A stretch of 64,000 nt of DNA from UBA1926 sp002337215 (GTDB lineage: Bacteria > Planctomycetota > Phycisphaerae > Phycisphaerales > UBA1924), in assembly GCA_963973795.1 (NCBI GenBank), contig CAXBAF010000013.1, positions 1 through 64,000 of the forward strand, read 5' to 3'. Below the pieces are notes generated by a model. That model searched no databases. It saw only the letters and a program-made list of their open reading frames with translations, and was not told where the DNA came from. The position numbers and the translations under genes are program-made. Below, in pieces: positions 9,478 through 18,923 of the stretch (positions are counted from its first letter, which is position 1; each line of letters begins with the position of its first letter).

Positions 9478-9690
9478 AACCCACGCGGGAGTACCGCGTA
9501 CAGAGTTTCGGATCAGTACCCCGAAGGATTCAGTCGTCGTGAACCACGCTCACCGCCACATTTCCCTTATGACCTGCGTCAAAGTCCAGATGTGGACCGG
9601 CGCGGTGGTCTCTTGGGGGCATGGCTGAGCGGAACGACTCAGACAGCACAAACCCTGAAAGAGGCCACCGCGAGAACGGTGGCCTTTTTT
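9478..9690 (+). ncRNA. Putative structured small RNA, family not recognised
   Basis: The predicted transcript starts about 7 bases after the minus-10 hexamer and ends in a textbook terminator. Inside it I see a hairpin with CCACAT and ATGTGG arms near 9556-9597, flanked by further pairing of CACCG with CGGTG. A second hairpin has CTGAG and CTCAG arms near 9625-9642. The signature sequences of the SRP RNA apical loop, RNase P P4 and tmRNA are absent, and a 6S-like closed helix was not found. It is free-standing between hrpA and an aspartokinase-like gene. It could be a trans-acting small RNA. Alternatively it could be an attenuating leader of the downstream gene, 175 bases further on. Confidence 0.45.
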
Positions 9691-9693
9691 CTT
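9663..9693 (+). terminator. Strong intrinsic terminator
   Basis: A perfect 8-bp stem, GGCCACCG with CGGTGGCC, closes a 6-base loop and is followed by six T residues. This is one of the cleanest terminators in the window. Confidence 0.85.
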
Positions 9694-9865
9694 GTCCCGA
9701 TTTTTGATTCGAGTTCTTGTCTCGCGTGATTGGAAAGTTTCCTGATTCGGCATCGTTTCTCCGCCCCGCGTCGATCGACATGATCGGCACGGGGTTTCCA
9801 GCTCGGACGCCTTTGTGTGCGCCCGACGTTTCTTTGGATTGTGGTCTAAAACCGGAGGCACTCCG

Positions 9866-10564
9866 ATGACCCTCGACACGACAATGCTTCTCACGCTCAC
9901 TGATTCCGCACTCGAAGGCGGCTCGGCGCTCAGCGCCTACGCCGGCCAGCTCGCGACGATGCCGATTTCCGGCAGCCGCCGCGGGACCACGGACGGCATG
10001 GGCGCGACCATCGTTGTTGTCGGGTCATCGCCGCATGAGCAGAAAGCGATGGAGCAGCGGTCCGCAGCACTGTGCTCGACTGGCGATCTGCTGTGCCGAG
10101 CGAACCTCCTGACGCTTGCCGCGAGGGAGAACGCCCAGAGGCTTGTGTCGCTCCTGCACATGCTCGGTACGAATGCGACGCTGCTCGACCCGGTGCTGTA
10201 CGCGCCGATCACGAGGGGGCACGCGCTCGAGGCCGAGCCCAGGTTGCTGCACGCCAAGCGGTTCGAGCAGGCGGCGTTGCGAGGCGGGGTGCTGGTGATC
10301 GCGGGCGGTGTCGGCCGCACACCGGAGGGCGAAACGACGAGCCTGGGGACGGGCGGCGCGGAACTGACGGGCCTGTTCATCGCCCAGCGGCTCGGGCTCT
10401 CGGCCGACCTGATCGTCTCGGAGCGCGGAACGCAGTCGCTCGCGGGCGAGTTCACGCTGCCCAAGCGGGCATCGCTGTTCGCACGCAAGCACGGCGTCTC
10501 GTTCGGCGTGCGATCGTCGATCGAGTGCGAGTCGGTGGTGGCGGGGCAGCCTGTCCCGGCGTGA
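9866..10564 (+). CDS. Degenerate aspartokinase-like (amino acid kinase superfamily) protein
   Basis: This encodes 232 residues with a GGAGG ribosome binding site 8 bases before the ATG. The central and C-terminal part resembles the middle of aspartokinase. GGVLVIAGGVGRT is like the 'VVVVPGFIGRT' strand-loop, and TTSLGTGGAELTG is like the 'TTLGRGGSDLTA' nucleotide/substrate loop. The N-terminal Lys-Phe-Gly-Gly-Thr-Ser phosphate-binding motif and both C-terminal ACT domains are missing, and the Arg and Ser-Asp of the GRGGSD motif are changed. It is therefore unlikely to be a working aspartate kinase. It might be a pseudoenzyme, a regulator, or a kinase of another substrate. It converges with the BtpA-family gene. 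Confidence 0.6.
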   Translation: MTLDTTMLLTLTDSALEGGSALSAYAGQLATMPISGSRRGTTDGMGATIVVVGSSPHEQKAMEQRSAALCSTGDLLCRANLLTLAARENAQRLVSLLHMLGTNATLLDPVLYAPITRGHALEAEPRLLHAKRFEQAALRGGVLVIAGGVGRTPEGETTSLGTGGAELTGLFIAQRLGLSADLIVSERGTQSLAGEFTLPKRASLFARKHGVSFGVRSSIECESVVAGQPVPA

Positions 10565-10582
10565 CCGGCTCAGGACATCCGT

Positions 10583-11398
10583 TTACCCATGGGCCGCGGC
10601 GACGAGCGCCGCGGCCCGTTGTGCGCACACCGGGTTCGACCAGACGCCGCCTTCTTTGATCGAGGACCCGACGATCACGCCGTCGGCGACCGCGAGCATG
10701 TCGCGCACGTTTGTGTCTGTGACGCCGCTCCCGATGAGCACGGGAAGACCCGACGCGTTCTTTGCGGCCTCGGCGTCGGACGGGTCGGCGGGCGTGCCGG
10801 TCCACGCGCCCGTGATGATCAGCCCGTCGGCACCGAAGAAGGCGGCGGCGTGGGCGGCGTCCGCGACGGAAATGTCGGCGGTGATCGCGTGCGACGCGTG
10901 TTTCTTCTTGATGTCTGCGAAGATCGACACGCGCTCGGCGTCGATCGATTTGCGATACCGCAGCAGCGGGCCCGCCTCGGCCTCGGGGAGAAGCCCCTCG
11001 TCGGCGACGTGGGCGTAGACGAAGTTCTCGCACCGGATGAACGACCCACCGATCGAGTGCGCGACCGCGAGCGCGTGCCGGTTGCCCCCCGAGAGGATCT
11101 GGACGCCCAGCGGCACGTCGCTTCGGGCGGAGATCGCTGAGGCGACCTCGGCGCCGACGCGTGTCATGGCGCAGGCGATCTCGGGGCCGAGCCGGGCACC
11201 GTGGATGTACGGCGCGTCGTGCATGTTCTCGATGATGATGGCGTCGAACCCTGATTCGATGAGGGTTCTCGCTTCGTGCGCGGCGGTCCGGGCGAGGTGT
11301 TCGACGCTCTCGGCGTGATTGGGTGTGCCGGGGAGGGCGCCGACGTGGACCATCCCGATGAGCGTGCCGTGCGGGGAAAATTTCTGTGGATCGGTCAT
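10583..11398 (-). CDS. BtpA/SgcQ family TIM-barrel protein
   Basis: This encodes 271 residues from MTDPQKFSPHG, with GGAG 8-11 bases upstream. Characteristic family stretches are IGMVHVGALPGTPNH at the N-terminus, FDAIIIENMHDAPY, LGVQILSGGNRHALAVAHS, FIRCENFVYAHVADEG, ADIKKKHASH, DGLIITGAWTGTPAD, and GLPVLIGSGVTDTNV near the C-terminus. BtpA was first described as a photosystem I biogenesis factor in cyanobacteria. SgcQ relatives in heterotrophs are thought to be sugar- or nucleoside-related TIM-barrel enzymes of unproven reaction. The gene lies 88 bases downstream of a nucleoside transporter in the same direction, which fits a nucleoside or sugar metabolic role. Confidence 0.85.
   Translation of the reverse strand: MTDPQKFSPHGTLIGMVHVGALPGTPNHAESVEHLARTAAHEARTLIESGFDAIIIENMHDAPYIHGARLGPEIACAMTRVGAEVASAISARSDVPLGVQILSGGNRHALAVAHSIGGSFIRCENFVYAHVADEGLLPEAEAGPLLRYRKSIDAERVSIFADIKKKHASHAITADISVADAAHAAAFFGADGLIITGAWTGTPADPSDAEAAKNASGLPVLIGSGVTDTNVRDMLAVADGVIVGSSIKEGGVWSNPVCAQRAAALVAAAHG
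10591..10617. terminator. GC-only palindrome at the convergent junction
   Basis: GGGCCGCGGC pairs perfectly with GCCGCGGCCC around a short loop. It lies inside the final codons of the leftward BtpA-family gene and 27 bases past the stop of the rightward gene. Only two T residues follow, so it is at best a pause site or weak bidirectional terminator. Confidence 0.3.
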
Positions 11399-11486
11399 CA
11401 CGGGCTCCATCCGGGTCGCGGCGGCCTGGGGGTTCAGGCGGCCCCGCGAGCGTAGGTCGGGCGAGGTGGTCGCCTTCACGCGGTTC

Positions 11487-12839
11487 TCAGAGGAAGACCC
11501 CCGCGATCGAAGCGGTCATCCAACTCGCGAATGCGCCGCCGATCATCGCCCTGAATGCGAGGGAGACGAAGTCCTTGCGCCGGCTCGGGGCGAGGGCGCT
11601 GAGCCCGCCGATCTGGATGCCGATCGAGCCGAAGTTCGCGAAGCCGCACAGGGCGAACGCGCCGATCGCGGCGGAGCGGTCTGAGATCGTCGCGGCACCC
11701 GGGTCGTTGACGGCGTTCGCGAGCGTGCCGAACGCGATGAACTCGGTGGCGACGATCTTCTCGCCCATGAGCCGGCCGATGAGCGGGGCGTCCGCCCACT
11801 CGACCCCCATGGTCCAGGCGAGGGGTGCGAAGAGCCAGCCCAGCAGGGTCTGAAGGTTGAGCGATTCGACGCCGCGGGCGGCGAGCCAGGCATCGACGCT
11901 ATCGATCTCGCCGATCGAGCGGATGGGCCAGTTGACGAGCGCGAGGAGGGACACGAAGGCGATGAGCATCGCGCCGACGTTGAGCGCGAGTTTGAGGCCG
12001 TCGGTTGCGCCGATCGCGGCGGCATCGAGGAGGTTTGCGGAGTCTTCGATCTCGGCGGCCGAGACGGCGTGCGTCTCGTCGGCGGGCTCGGTCTCTGGGA
12101 CGAGCACGCGGGCCATCACGAACGCGGCGGGGGCGGACATCACGCTTGCCGTAAGCAGATGGCGGATCCAGAGAGCCTGCTCGGCCCGGGCGGCGTCGAT
12201 CGCGGCCTGCGCCGCGGCGATGATCTCGGGCGCGCTCGCGGGGTCGGCCGGCGCGGGGACGGGGCTGAGAAAGTTGACATACCCGGCGAGCACGCTCCCG
12301 GCGATCGTTGCGAACCCGCCCACCATCAGCGTCATCAGCCCGGCTCGGCTCATCTTGTCGAGGTAGGGCCGGATGCAGAGCGGCGCTTCGGTCTGACCCA
12401 CGAAGACGTTGGCCGCCATCGCGAGTGCCTCGGCTCCGGAGACACCGAGGCTTCGGCGGAGCAGCCAGGCGAGGCCCGCGACGATTCGGGGCATGAGCCC
12501 GATGTGGTAGAGCACCGCCATCAGCGAGGCGAAGTAGATGATGACCGGGAGGACCTTGATCGCGAAGACGAAGCCCCAGGGGCCTCCCGGATCGAGCATC
12601 TGACGCCCGAAGATGAACGCGATGCCCTCGTCGGCGAGGCCGATCACGGCGGCCGTGCCCTCGGCGAAGAACTGGAAGATGGAGACGACGAACGGGACCT
12701 TGATCAGCACGATCGCGAGGACGATCTGCAAGCCGATGCCGCCCAGGACAACGCGGATCGGGAACGCGCGGCGATTCTCACTGATGATCCAGGCGAGCGC
12801 AACGAGCACCACGACGCCCATCAATCCGGTTGGGTTCAT
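11487..12839 (-). CDS. Concentrative nucleoside transporter (CNT/NupC family)
   Basis: This encodes 450 residues starting MNPTGLMGVVV after a GGAGA ribosome binding site. It is strongly hydrophobic, with about ten membrane segments. Family hallmarks include FVFGRQ-like IFGRQMLDPGGPWGF, the selectivity segment GQTEAPLCIRPYL near residues 145-157, and MTLMVGGFATIAGSVLAGYV. Near the C-terminus are GEKIVATEFIAFGTL and a CGFANFGSIGIQIGGL segment. CNT carriers import nucleosides with Na+ or H+. A hydrophilic Ala-rich loop (about residues 200-235) is longer than in NupC. It is divergent from the uridine kinase-like gene, so transport and phosphorylation of nucleosides may be linked. Confidence 0.93.
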   Translation of the reverse strand: MNPTGLMGVVVLVALAWIISENRRAFPIRVVLGGIGLQIVLAIVLIKVPFVVSIFQFFAEGTAAVIGLADEGIAFIFGRQMLDPGGPWGFVFAIKVLPVIIYFASLMAVLYHIGLMPRIVAGLAWLLRRSLGVSGAEALAMAANVFVGQTEAPLCIRPYLDKMSRAGLMTLMVGGFATIAGSVLAGYVNFLSPVPAPADPASAPEIIAAAQAAIDAARAEQALWIRHLLTASVMSAPAAFVMARVLVPETEPADETHAVSAAEIEDSANLLDAAAIGATDGLKLALNVGAMLIAFVSLLALVNWPIRSIGEIDSVDAWLAARGVESLNLQTLLGWLFAPLAWTMGVEWADAPLIGRLMGEKIVATEFIAFGTLANAVNDPGAATISDRSAAIGAFALCGFANFGSIGIQIGGLSALAPSRRKDFVSLAFRAMIGGAFASWMTASIAGVFL

Positions 12840-12875
12840 GAATTCGTTCTCCGTGCGTGGGCTCGGATCGAGAGA

Positions 12876-12892
12876 CCCGCGAGCGTAGCGGG
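12876..12892. repeat. REP-like palindrome (variant of the 'cgcgag' family)
   Basis: CCCGC and GCGGG arms flank GAGCGTA in the divergent region between the nucleoside transporter and the kinase. It resembles the two hairpins at 15298 and 15355, differing in the arms. All three translate in one frame to an Ala-Arg-Gly-Ser core. It is probably an interspersed palindromic repeat. Confidence 0.4.
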
Positions 12893-12952
12893 CCGGCTTC
12901 TCCTGTGCGCGTGCGGATCGCACGCGGGCAACCGGGCCTATGTTTGCCGCGC

Positions 12953-13576
12953 ATGGATGAGACACCACACGTCATCGGGCTCGGTGCCGGCGTTCGGGCG
13001 ATCTGCGGATCGCTCGAGGCCGATTTCCGGCCGCGCGTGGTCGGGATCACGGGCCCGGCCGGGGCGGGAAAATCCACGCTCGCGGCCCGGCTTCGCGACG
13101 AGTGCGAGGGCGACGCGGGATGCGTCGTTCTCTCAACCGACGACTATCTGCCCGATTACGACCGCGTCCCCGAGGCGGAGCGTGATCTGCCCGAACACGC
13201 GGATCTTGCGTTGCTCGCCGAGCACCTCCGGCTGCTCGACGCGGGTGAACCCGCATCGATCCCGGTCTGGTCGTTTCATGAGCACCGGCGTGTGGATGCC
13301 CGGCTCGTGACGCCACCGCCCGGCTCGGTGGTCATCGTCGAGGGTCTTTTCGCGCTGCACGCGAGGCTCGGAGACGCCGTTGGATTGCGGGTCTTCGTCG
13401 AGGCCCCGACCGAGACGCGGTGGTCGCGGTGGGAGGCGATCGAGCGGCGGGGCGAGCGGGGGATGGGCGTCGAGGCGGCGCGAACGTTCTTCCACGAGGT
13501 TGCGGACCCGACCTACGCCCGATTCGCGGATGGGTATCGGGCGCTGGCGGATCTGATCGTGCGCAATGAGGCGTGA
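12953..13576 (+). CDS. Uridine kinase-like P-loop kinase
   Basis: This encodes 207 residues starting MDETPHVIGLGAG. The P-loop GPAGAGKST is at residues 34-42, followed by a Walker B-like VVLSTDDYLPDYDRV, where the Asp-Asp-Tyr follows the uridine kinase/phosphoribulokinase pattern. IPVWSFHEHRRV matches the family's 'P.YD...H' region, and VVIVEGLFALH matches 'EGIL.L'. The protein phosphorylates a small hydroxylated substrate, most likely uridine or cytidine, though pantothenate-like substrates cannot be excluded. It sits back to back with a nucleoside transporter, supporting nucleoside salvage. No strong ribosome binding site precedes the ATG. Confidence 0.8.
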   Translation: MDETPHVIGLGAGVRAICGSLEADFRPRVVGITGPAGAGKSTLAARLRDECEGDAGCVVLSTDDYLPDYDRVPEAERDLPEHADLALLAEHLRLLDAGEPASIPVWSFHEHRRVDARLVTPPPGSVVIVEGLFALHARLGDAVGLRVFVEAPTETRWSRWEAIERRGERGMGVEAARTFFHEVADPTYARFADGYRALADLIVRNEA

Positions 13577-13683
13577 TGCGACGCGGGAGACTTGGCGTCT
13601 GGCGGGGCGGTCCGCTCGCGTGCGAGGGGCGAACCCACTATGCTGTCCCAACTCGCGAGAGACCCAGAATAGGTGAGACACGC

Positions 13684-15267
<1,584 letters not shown>

Positions 15268-15297
15268 TGGTCTAGAACCGAGCTTTCAACCAACGAG

Positions 15298-15322
15298 CCC
15301 CTCGCGCACGCGAGGGGTTTTT
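15298..15322 (+). terminator. Palindromic-repeat terminator of the peptide transporter gene
   Basis: CCCCTCGC and GCGAGGGG form an 8-bp stem with a 4-base loop followed by five T residues. The same palindrome recurs 37 bases further on, facing the convergent gspE. Confidence 0.75.
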
Positions 15323-15344
15323 CTTTGGAACATCGGCGCCGCGC

Positions 15345-15374
15345 GCACAAACAACCCCTCGCTCACGCGAGGGG
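15345..15374 (-). terminator. Second copy of the palindrome, acting on gspE
   Basis: CCCCTCGC and GCGAGGGG arms (15355-15374) surround a tcac loop. Read leftward, the hairpin is followed by GTTGTTTGTG, a modest U-rich tract, so it can terminate the gspE transcript. The two copies at this convergent junction show a dispersed repeat used as a terminator. Confidence 0.55.
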
Positions 15375-15410
15375 CTCGCCTGAATCCCGATGTCGAATGA
15401 GAGATCCGCC

Positions 15411-17090
15411 CTATGCCGTCATCGCGCGCATCACTTCGCTGATCGTGGTCTTGCCGTCAAGGGCCTTCGCGTACCCGTCCTGCTTGAGGGTGGAGAGATC
15501 GCCGTGCTCGATCGCGTGGGCGGCGATGGTGGGGGCGTTGACGCGGTTCATGATCATCTCACGGATCGTGTGGCTCATGGTCAGCAGCTCGTAGATCCCG
15601 AGCCGGCCTCGGTAGCCCGTCTGCCGGCACTCGCGGCAGCCCTCGCCCTTGGTCAGCGTCTGGCCCTGCCTGAGATTGAAATCACTGGGCAGATCGCGGA
15701 CATCGGGCTCGTAGGCGCAGCCGCAGGCTTTGCAGACGCGGCGCACGAGGCGCTGGGCGAGCACGCCTTCGACGGAGCTCGCGATCAGGAAGGGCTCGAC
15801 GCCCATGTCGATGAGGCGGGTCACGGCACCGGCCGCGTCATTGGTGTGCAGCGTGCTGAAGACGACGTGGCCCGTGAGCGACGCCTGCACCGCGGTCTCG
15901 GCGGTCTCTTTATCGCGGATCTCGCCCACCATCACCGCGTCGGGGTCGTGCCGCAGGATCGAGCGGAGTCCCGCGGCAAACGAGAGCCCGACCTTGGTGT
16001 TCACCTGGATCTGGTTCACTCCCGGCACGTGGTACTCGACGGGGTCCTCGACGGTGATGCACTTGATCTCGTCGCTGATGATCTTGTTGAGCGAGGCGTA
16101 GAGCGTGGTCGATTTTCCAGAGCCCGTGGGCCCGGTGACGAGCACGATCCCGTGGGGGCGTTGGATCATCGCGTTCCACGGGTCGTTGACGTGCTTGGGC
16201 ATGCCGAGGTCGTCGAGCGACATGAGCACGGCGCTCTTGTTGAGCACGCGGAGAACCACGCCCTCGCCGAACAGCATGGGGATGACGCTGACACGCAGAT
16301 CGAACTCTTCGATCTTGCCGTCGCTGTTGCGGCTGCTGAACGTGATCCGGCCGTCCTGTGGCTTGCGCTTCTCGGCGATGTTGAGGTTCGCCATGATCTT
16401 GAGCCGGCTGATGATCGCCGAGGCGAACCGGTTGATGGTCTGCGGGACGCTGGCGCGCTGCAGCACGCCGTCGATGCGGTAGCGCACCGCGAGTTCGTTC
16501 TCGTAGGGCTCGATGTGGACGTCGGTCGCCCGCTCGCGGATCGCCTCGATGAGCAGGTCGTTGACGAGCTTGATGACGCTCGCCTCCTGGGCCTGCTCGA
16601 TCTCGTCCTGCGGCGCGTCGCCCGCGTCGATATCGACGCTGCCTGCTGACATGGCGTCGAGCGTGTCGCCGCCCACGCCGTAATGGCTGCGGATGAACTT
16701 GTGCAGTTCCGACTCGTCCGCGAGCACGAGCTCGATGGCGCACCCGGTCAGGAGCCGGAGCTCGTCGAGTGCGGTGAGCTCGAACGGGTCGCTGGTCGCG
16801 ACGGTGAGAGTGCCGTTGCTTCGTTCGATGGGCACGCAGTGCTGCTTGTAGACGAGCTGCGCGGGGAGGGCTTCGAGCACGTCGCGCTCGACGGCGGTCG
16901 TCGCGAGATCGACAACGGGCATGTGGAACTGATCGCCCAGCGCGTGGAGCACGTCGTCGGTGCTCACGAACCCGAGCCGGACGAGGACCCGGTCGAGACG
17001 TTCACCACTCCGCCGCTGCTCGGCGATCGCCGCGTCGAGCTGGTCGCGCGAGATCAGGCCCCGTTCTTCGAGAATGACACCGATGCCCAT
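15411..17090 (-). CDS. gspE: Type II secretion assembly ATPase GspE
   Basis: This encodes 559 residues. The N-terminal GspE-II domain (about 1-150) starts MGIGVILEERGLISRDQL. The ATPase core has Walker A GPTGSGKST at about 319-327, an Asp box, and a Walker B region with MVGEIRD near 382. A HVVFSTLHTNDA His box is also present. A four-cysteine zinc module (CKAC about 450, CREC about 481) is typical of GspE/PilB. It powers pseudopilus assembly from the cytoplasmic face. It lies on the strand opposite to the remaining T2SS genes, separated from gspF by queD-like and gpx genes. That is an unusual split for a T2SS operon. No strong ribosome binding site is seen. Confidence 0.95.
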   Translation of the reverse strand: MGIGVILEERGLISRDQLDAAIAEQRRSGERLDRVLVRLGFVSTDDVLHALGDQFHMPVVDLATTAVERDVLEALPAQLVYKQHCVPIERSNGTLTVATSDPFELTALDELRLLTGCAIELVLADESELHKFIRSHYGVGGDTLDAMSAGSVDIDAGDAPQDEIEQAQEASVIKLVNDLLIEAIRERATDVHIEPYENELAVRYRIDGVLQRASVPQTINRFASAIISRLKIMANLNIAEKRKPQDGRITFSSRNSDGKIEEFDLRVSVIPMLFGEGVVLRVLNKSAVLMSLDDLGMPKHVNDPWNAMIQRPHGIVLVTGPTGSGKSTTLYASLNKIISDEIKCITVEDPVEYHVPGVNQIQVNTKVGLSFAAGLRSILRHDPDAVMVGEIRDKETAETAVQASLTGHVVFSTLHTNDAAGAVTRLIDMGVEPFLIASSVEGVLAQRLVRRVCKACGCAYEPDVRDLPSDFNLRQGQTLTKGEGCRECRQTGYRGRLGIYELLTMSHTIREMIMNRVNAPTIAAHAIEHGDLSTLKQDGYAKALDGKTTISEVMRAMTA

Positions 17091-17245
17091 TGGTTGGTTC
17101 CATGTCCCCAGTAATCAGTCTACCGGTCCCGATCCGTCCGGGGTGCATGTTTCCGGCTCGAGATTCAACCGGGCGTGCCAGCCGGTTCTGGGCCGGGTCG
17201 CGGGCCGTCCGAACCGATCCCCGGCACCCGACTTTCATCGGCGGT

Positions 17246-18100
17246 TCAGCCGGGATAGGTGCAACTCGTCCGATCCGTCTCCCAGACCGTGACCGCCTTG
17301 AGCCGGCCCCCCGCGTCCGCGATCGGGCGGTCCAATAACCTGTAGCAGACCCGTGCGATGTTCTCCACACTGGGGTTCAGCCCGCCGTCGGCCGCGAATT
17401 CCTCGGTCTGGTCGTTGAGGTGCTTGTGATCGAATCGTTCGATGACCACCTCGTCGGTGATCCGCTCGATGGCGTCAACCGTCATCGGCCGGTCGGGGTT
17501 GACCGCGACCGCCGGCTCGATCCGGTAGTTGTGCCCGTGCCCCGCCGGGTTGTTGCATTTCCCGAACAGGGCCTTGTTTTCCGCGTCGCTCAGGCCCGGC
17601 ACATGCAGCCGGTGGGCCGCGGAAAACTCGAGCATCTGCCGAACGATCACCTCCGCCATCCCGGTCTCCTTGCTGTCGTGGTGGAACCCCGCGGCGAAAA
17701 ATTCGAGCATCAAAGAGGGTGTCAGCCGCAGCGCGATCGACGCGACACCGACCGGAAGCCGATCGCTCGTCTCGGCGAGCAGCCGGGGCATCAGCGCGAT
17801 CGGCGATCGCCCGTCCACCGAGGCCGACACGATGAGCGGGACCACGCCCTCACGGACCGCGGTGTCGATTTCCTTGATGTTGATCAGATAGCCGGTCTCG
17901 GCGTTGGGCTCGCCCTCGCAGCGGACCTCGAACTCGTAGTGCGCCCCGAACCCGTCCATCGCGGGCTTGCCCCCCTCGCCGTTGACGCCCTTGCGGGGAA
18001 CGGCATCACTTGGTGGCTGAGCCTGCAGGATGTTCAGACGGACCGTCCGCGTGAGCCTGTGGATCGAGCCAGCGCGGTGTGTGTCCGGGGGTACGTGCAT
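17246..18100 (-). CDS. Tandem 6-pyruvoyl/6-carboxy-tetrahydropterin synthase (QueD-like), first half degenerate
   Basis: This encodes 284 residues, about twice the roughly 120-140 of a single QueD/PTPS unit. The C-terminal half holds a full catalytic set: FSAAHRLHV (His163), GKCNNPAGHGHNY (Cys182 and zinc ligands His188/His190), FDHKHLN, PSVENIA and VWETDRTSCTY. The N-terminal half (about 15-155) has the same fold signature (RLNILQA, GFGAHYEFEVRCEG, TGYLINIKEID) but lacks the HGHNY zinc site. QueD converts dihydroneopterin triphosphate to carboxytetrahydropterin in queuosine/deazapurine synthesis. PTPS relatives act in folate and biopterin routes. No queC, queE or queF is nearby. The start is uncertain because no ribosome binding site is obvious. 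Confidence 0.8.
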   Translation of the reverse strand: MHVPPDTHRAGSIHRLTRTVRLNILQAQPPSDAVPRKGVNGEGGKPAMDGFGAHYEFEVRCEGEPNAETGYLINIKEIDTAVREGVVPLIVSASVDGRSPIALMPRLLAETSDRLPVGVASIALRLTPSLMLEFFAAGFHHDSKETGMAEVIVRQMLEFSAAHRLHVPGLSDAENKALFGKCNNPAGHGHNYRIEPAVAVNPDRPMTVDAIERITDEVVIERFDHKHLNDQTEEFAADGGLNPSVENIARVCYRLLDRPIADAGGRLKAVTVWETDRTSCTYPG

Positions 18101-18216
18101 CGGAAGGACTGTATCCTTCGATGAGATCTCCCAGTCGGGTTCGGGTGTTTCCGGATCTCTGGCACCCAGGCTCTGCGACAACACACCGCCTGTTCGATTA
18201 CAACGAGGATTCGACC

Positions 18217-18858
18217 ATGCCGCTCAAGACCACCGCACGCCTCCTTGTGTCCTCCGCGGCTGTCGCACTCGCCTCCGCCGGCTCCGCGATCGCCCTCACG
18301 TCCGACACCCGAGTCTCCGACGCCCCGGACCCCGAAGCCCCGTCCACGCTCACGAGCGACGACTCGACTACGCCGTACGTTCTCAAGCACAAGATGAAAC
18401 GCATCGACGGGAAGGATGAGAGCCTCGAGAAGTACAAGGGCAAGGTCATCCTGATGGTCAACACCGCCAGCCGGTGCGGCCTCACGCCCCAGTACGAGGT
18501 CCTCGAGAAGATCTATCGCGATTACAAAGACCGCGGCCTGGTAGTCCTGGGTTTCCCCGCCAACAACTTCATGGGTCAGGAGCCGGGCACAAACGACGAG
18601 ATCGCGCAGTTCTGCACCGATCGTTTCGACGTCACGTTCCCGATGTTCGAGAAGATCAGCGTGAAGGGCGAGGACGCCCACCCACTTTACAAGCAACTCG
18701 CCGCGCAGCCGAAGCCCGCGGGGGGCGAGCCGAGCTGGAACTTTACGAAGTACCTCGTCGATCGCGAGGGCAACGCGGTCATGCGGTTCGACCCACGGAC
18801 CAAGCCGAACAACGAGAAACTGACCATGAAGATCGAGGAACTGCTCGGCAAGGAATGA
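18217..18858 (+). CDS. Exported glutathione peroxidase-like thiol peroxidase
   Basis: This encodes 213 residues starting MPLKTTARLL with GAGGA upstream. Residues 1-27 form a signal peptide, so the enzyme should act in the periplasm. The peroxidatic cysteine is Cys87 in NTASRCGLT. The segment FPANNF near 113-118 carries Asn where most glutathione peroxidases have the catalytic Gln of 'NQF'. A WNFTKYLVDREG tail motif supplies the conserved Trp and Asn. There is no resolving-cysteine block 'CT.F' in the usual place, but Cys near residue 131 (EIAQFC) could serve. Bacterial members generally use thioredoxin to reduce hydroperoxides. It sits between queD-like and gspF, with no evident link to secretion. 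Confidence 0.88.
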   Translation: MPLKTTARLLVSSAAVALASAGSAIALTSDTRVSDAPDPEAPSTLTSDDSTTPYVLKHKMKRIDGKDESLEKYKGKVILMVNTASRCGLTPQYEVLEKIYRDYKDRGLVVLGFPANNFMGQEPGTNDEIAQFCTDRFDVTFPMFEKISVKGEDAHPLYKQLAAQPKPAGGEPSWNFTKYLVDREGNAVMRFDPRTKPNNEKLTMKIEELLGKE

Positions 18859-18923
18859 CCCGGCGGTCCGCCTGATGATCGGCGGGTCTCCGGCGGACTC
18901 GCGCGGGTATCCTGTCGGGACCG

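Larger units (their letters stand above)
9226..9865. other. Divergent intergenic region carrying a putative small RNA
   Basis: About 640 bases lie between the hrpA start and the aspartokinase-like gene. The two short rightward translations possible here (62 and 88 residues) show no domain or good ribosome binding site. The central part contains a promoter, several hairpins and a strong terminator and is annotated separately as a small RNA. The last 170 bases lead into the downstream gene without a clear promoter. Confidence 0.55.

Noticed and set aside
9478..9690. The small RNA as 6S, SRP, RNase P or tmRNA
   Set aside because: The SRP apical motif, the RNase P P4 core, a tmRNA tRNA-like end and a 6S-like closed helix were all looked for and not seen.
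9440..9729. Two short rightward frames (62 and 88 codons) inside the putative small RNA
   Set aside because: There is no ribosome binding site and no hydrophobic or domain pattern, and they run across strong hairpins. A very short leader peptide cannot be excluded.
12069..13310. A 413-codon plus-strand frame opposite the nucleoside transporter
   Set aside because: It is a shadow. The CNT protein has membrane topology and motifs on the minus strand, and the kinase start at 12953 is in a different frame.
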